Shown here: piece by piece, positions 17,549 to 18,709 of the stretch
How the letters are laid out: each line of letters begins with the position of its first letter
Numbering within the stretch: the first letter of the stretch is position 1
DNA from: Carex sylvatica
Lineage: Eukaryota > Streptophyta > Magnoliopsida > Poales > Cyperaceae
Direction: 5' to 3'
DNA: 18,709 nt
Assembly (NCBI GenBank): GCA_964058845.1
Contig: CAXKVR010000804.1
Span: 1-18,709 of the forward strand
Program-made: the position numbers and the translations under genes
The notes under the pieces: model-generated
What the model was told of the DNA's origin: nothing
What the model saw: the letters and a program-made list of their open reading frames with translations, nothing else
Databases searched by the model: none

Positions 17549-17690
17549 TTTTCTTTAAAATAAAACAATGCAATAATAACTTCCACTTAGTCATTAACTT
17601 TATTTGCATACAATATAAAAATTAAAATGTAAATTTATACTTTTATTAAATATAAACATAAAATTGTACAATTGTTTACTTCTTCATCCA
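17549..17690 (-). other. Non-coding spacer between gag remnant and protease
   Basis: Very AT-rich DNA with no coding similarity lies between the gag C-terminal remnant and the protease start. It ends, on the minus strand, in a T-rich stretch and TTTTAAAG just before AAAAATGACTGACGC, which resembles a 3' splice site (TTTTATTTTAAAG). It could be a spacer or intron between gag and pol that adjusts the Gag to Pol ratio. That reading is inference only. Confidence 0.4.
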
Positions 17691-17890
17691 CATATGGAAG
17701 AAATCTGATACATCAAGATGTGTATCCATATGGCATTAATTTTCGGAATCATTTTCAGTAAAGTTAGTTTCCACATTTTCCTCCATTTTTATTAAGTGGC
17801 ATACAACAAGTACATAACCAATAATTTGCTATCCCACATGTGTAACAAACATCTTCATGATGTTTTCCTTTCTCATTTCTATTAATACGT
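17691..17890 (-). pseudogene. Copia gag C-terminal remnant with altered zinc knuckle
   Basis: The minus strand encodes NEKGKHHEDVCYTCGIANYW and further Cys residues: a CX2CX4HX4C-type RNA-binding zinc knuckle at 17806-17847 in which the His is replaced by Tyr (C-Y-T-C-G-I-A-N-Y). A TAA at 17764-17766 ends this frame. In the +1 frame the usual gag tail appears as VETNFTEND and, after another stop, THLDVSDFF (17697-17723). The N-terminal capsid-like part that should lie upstream (above 17900) is not there. Too short and too decayed to appear as an intact frame. Confidence 0.8.
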
Positions 17891-18275
17891 ATTTATAACA
17901 AAATACAACTTCATGTTATTAATAACATAACTTCGAGTTATGATAAATGAAAATGGAGATATATTCAAGCTTTGTGAGATTTGCCATATGTACTAAAAAA
18001 TAGATACATATTAATAATTTTAGATTATTAATACCATAACTTCAGGTTATTAATGTCATAATTTCAGGTTATTAATATCATAACTTCAAATTATGAAAAG
18101 GGAGATAAATAAATATAAATAAAAGAATACGTAAATGCATGAATTAATAATAAATTTAAATGTATTAATAACTTCAGATTAATATTATATAACTTCAGGT
18201 TATAATAAAATATTTTATTTAATAACTTCTAGTTATTAAATTGTTTGACTGCGCAATTGTAGTATTTAATTTGAA

Positions 18276-18481
18276 ATAACTTCGGGTTATATTTTCATCT
18301 AGTGATCTATAATAACTTCTAGTTATTATATTAATTTTATATGAAAATTTCTAATAAAACTTCAGATTTTTAATTGAGAATAACTTTGGGTAATTATTCA
18401 TCCAGTGGCCTATAATAGTTGTTGGTTATCATATTAATTTTATACTAAAATTTATAATATAATTTCAAGTTCTAAACAGGA
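18276..18481. repeat. 103-bp tandem repeat, two units
   Basis: Inside the hairpin array, 18276-18378 and 18380-18481 align at an offset of 103-104 bp. They share ATAACTTYGGGT, TTCATCYAGTG, CTATAATA and ATATTAATTTTATA in the same order. Each unit holds two or three of the short hairpins, those of the second unit being more decayed. The array therefore grew at least partly by duplication of multi-hairpin units. Confidence 0.7.
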
Positions 18482-18483
18482 AC

Positions 18484-18600
18484 AGTTCCAGGCCAAAATA
18501 GATAGTTCTTGGCCGAAACATAAAATACTGAAAAATAGTATATTTGGCCAAGACCGAAACAGTCAGTTCCAGGTCGAAACTGAGGCCGAAATAGCTGCAC
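18484..18600. repeat. Cluster of AGTTCYWGGCCGAAA repeats with a hairpin
   Basis: Five degenerate copies of a word around GTTCCAGGCCGAAAC lie within 117 bp, some of them partial (near 18484, 18505, 18546, 18574 and 18583). TCTTGGCC (18507-18514) and GGCCAAGA (18546-18553) make an 8-bp perfect stem extended by AAA/TTT and ATACT/AGTAT. This is a second repeat type embedded in the hairpin array and richer in G+C than its surroundings. Function unknown. Confidence 0.65.
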
Positions 18601-18709
18601 AGAAAAACATTTCTAACAATAACTTCAAGTTATTATTTTATTCGGATAATACGAACTTTGGGTTCTTGAGAAACTCTAAGTTGTGATAATAACTTCAGGT
18701 TATTATTCC

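Larger units (their letters stand above)
13561..18709 (-). mobile_element. Decayed Ty1/copia LTR retrotransposon (3' part, runs off window)
   Basis: Read on the minus strand, the order is gag remnant, protease, integrase, reverse transcriptase, RNase H, polypurine tract, 3' LTR. This order defines Ty1/copia, since in Ty3/gypsy the integrase comes last. The 5' LTR, primer-binding site and most of gag are outside the window or missing. The pol frame carries at least a dozen stops and several frameshifts, so the element cannot move by itself. Many lesions are CAA to TAA, TGG to TAG or TGA, or CGA to TGA, as expected from decay of methylated cytosines. Element-internal sequence from 17907 onward is replaced by a hairpin-rich block. 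Confidence 0.92.
17907..18709. repeat. Array of about 18 short hairpins, AATAACTTCAGGTTATT type
   Basis: A 15-17-bp near-palindrome with arms (A)ATAAC and GTTAT(T) around a five-base loop (TTCAG, TTCGA, TTCTA, TTCAA, TTCGG) recurs at irregular spacing. Clear copies: 17907-17920, 17927-17941, 18036-18050, 18058-18072, 18080-18094, 18167-18183, 18189-18203, 18221-18237, 18276-18290, 18311-18327, 18618-18634, 18688-18704. Weaker ones: 18013-18029, 18353-18373, 18380-18397, 18413-18429, 18459-18473. At 18653-18667 GAACTTTGGGTTCTT keeps the pairing with different arm bases. The spacers are AT-rich and mostly unrelated. No reading frame crosses it. It sits where copia gag should be and continues past the window edge. 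I do not recognise the family. Confidence 0.85.

Noticed and set aside
17927..17941. Resemblance of ATAACTTCG to a recombinase site arm such as loxP
   Set aside because: Only the first nine bases agree. The arms are five to six bases long and no recombinase gene is near.
17907..18709. CRISPR-like array
   Set aside because: The repeats are too short (15-17 bp) and variable, the spacers are irregular, and the context is a plant retrotransposon.

Overview
This looks like nuclear DNA of a flowering plant. The evidence is an AT-rich background, one intact intronless AP2/ERF transcription-factor gene with a TATA box and G-box, plant-type miniature transposons (hAT-like and Mutator-like) with target-site duplications, a tRNA-derived SINE, and a decayed Ty1/copia retrotransposon with the usual plant domain order. 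The species cannot be named from the sequence.

Layout. Positions 1-2400 are AT-rich, with a short foldback repeat (1938-2088) and a promoter-plus-leader-like stretch (2089-2400) that has no recognisable gene behind it. A 64-bp hAT-like mini-element sits at 2939-3002. A composite foldback repeat (3828-4268) forms the distal promoter of the only intact gene, a group IX ERF (4595-5392, 265 residues). About 330 bp past its stop is a 139-nt, nearly perfect, bulge-free hairpin (5726-5864). It could be a MIRNA-like locus or a small foldback transposon. From 6198 to 9937 lie several MITE-type elements, some nested. Positions 9938-11195 are featureless AT-rich DNA. A SINE with a 15-bp target duplication follows (11196-11377), then a 620-bp tandem duplication carrying a hAT-like terminus (11641-12861) and a further hAT-like MITE (13010-13221).

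From 13561 to the end is a minus-strand Ty1/copia element: 3' LTR, polypurine tract, RNase H, reverse transcriptase, integrase, protease and a remnant of gag. It is dead: at least a dozen in-frame stops, several frameshifts, loss of two integrase catalytic aspartates and a changed zinc knuckle. Upstream of the gag remnant, where the rest of gag should lie, there is instead an 800-bp block with about 18 copies of a short hairpin motif with arms ATAAC and GTTAT. It runs off the window.

How the parts relate. The ERF is the only gene likely to make a functional protein. It should bind GCC-box promoters in ethylene, jasmonate or defence signalling. Everything else is transposon-derived or unassigned. 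I found no convincing new multi-gene system. The two least explained signals are the hairpin downstream of the ERF and the hairpin array at the right edge.
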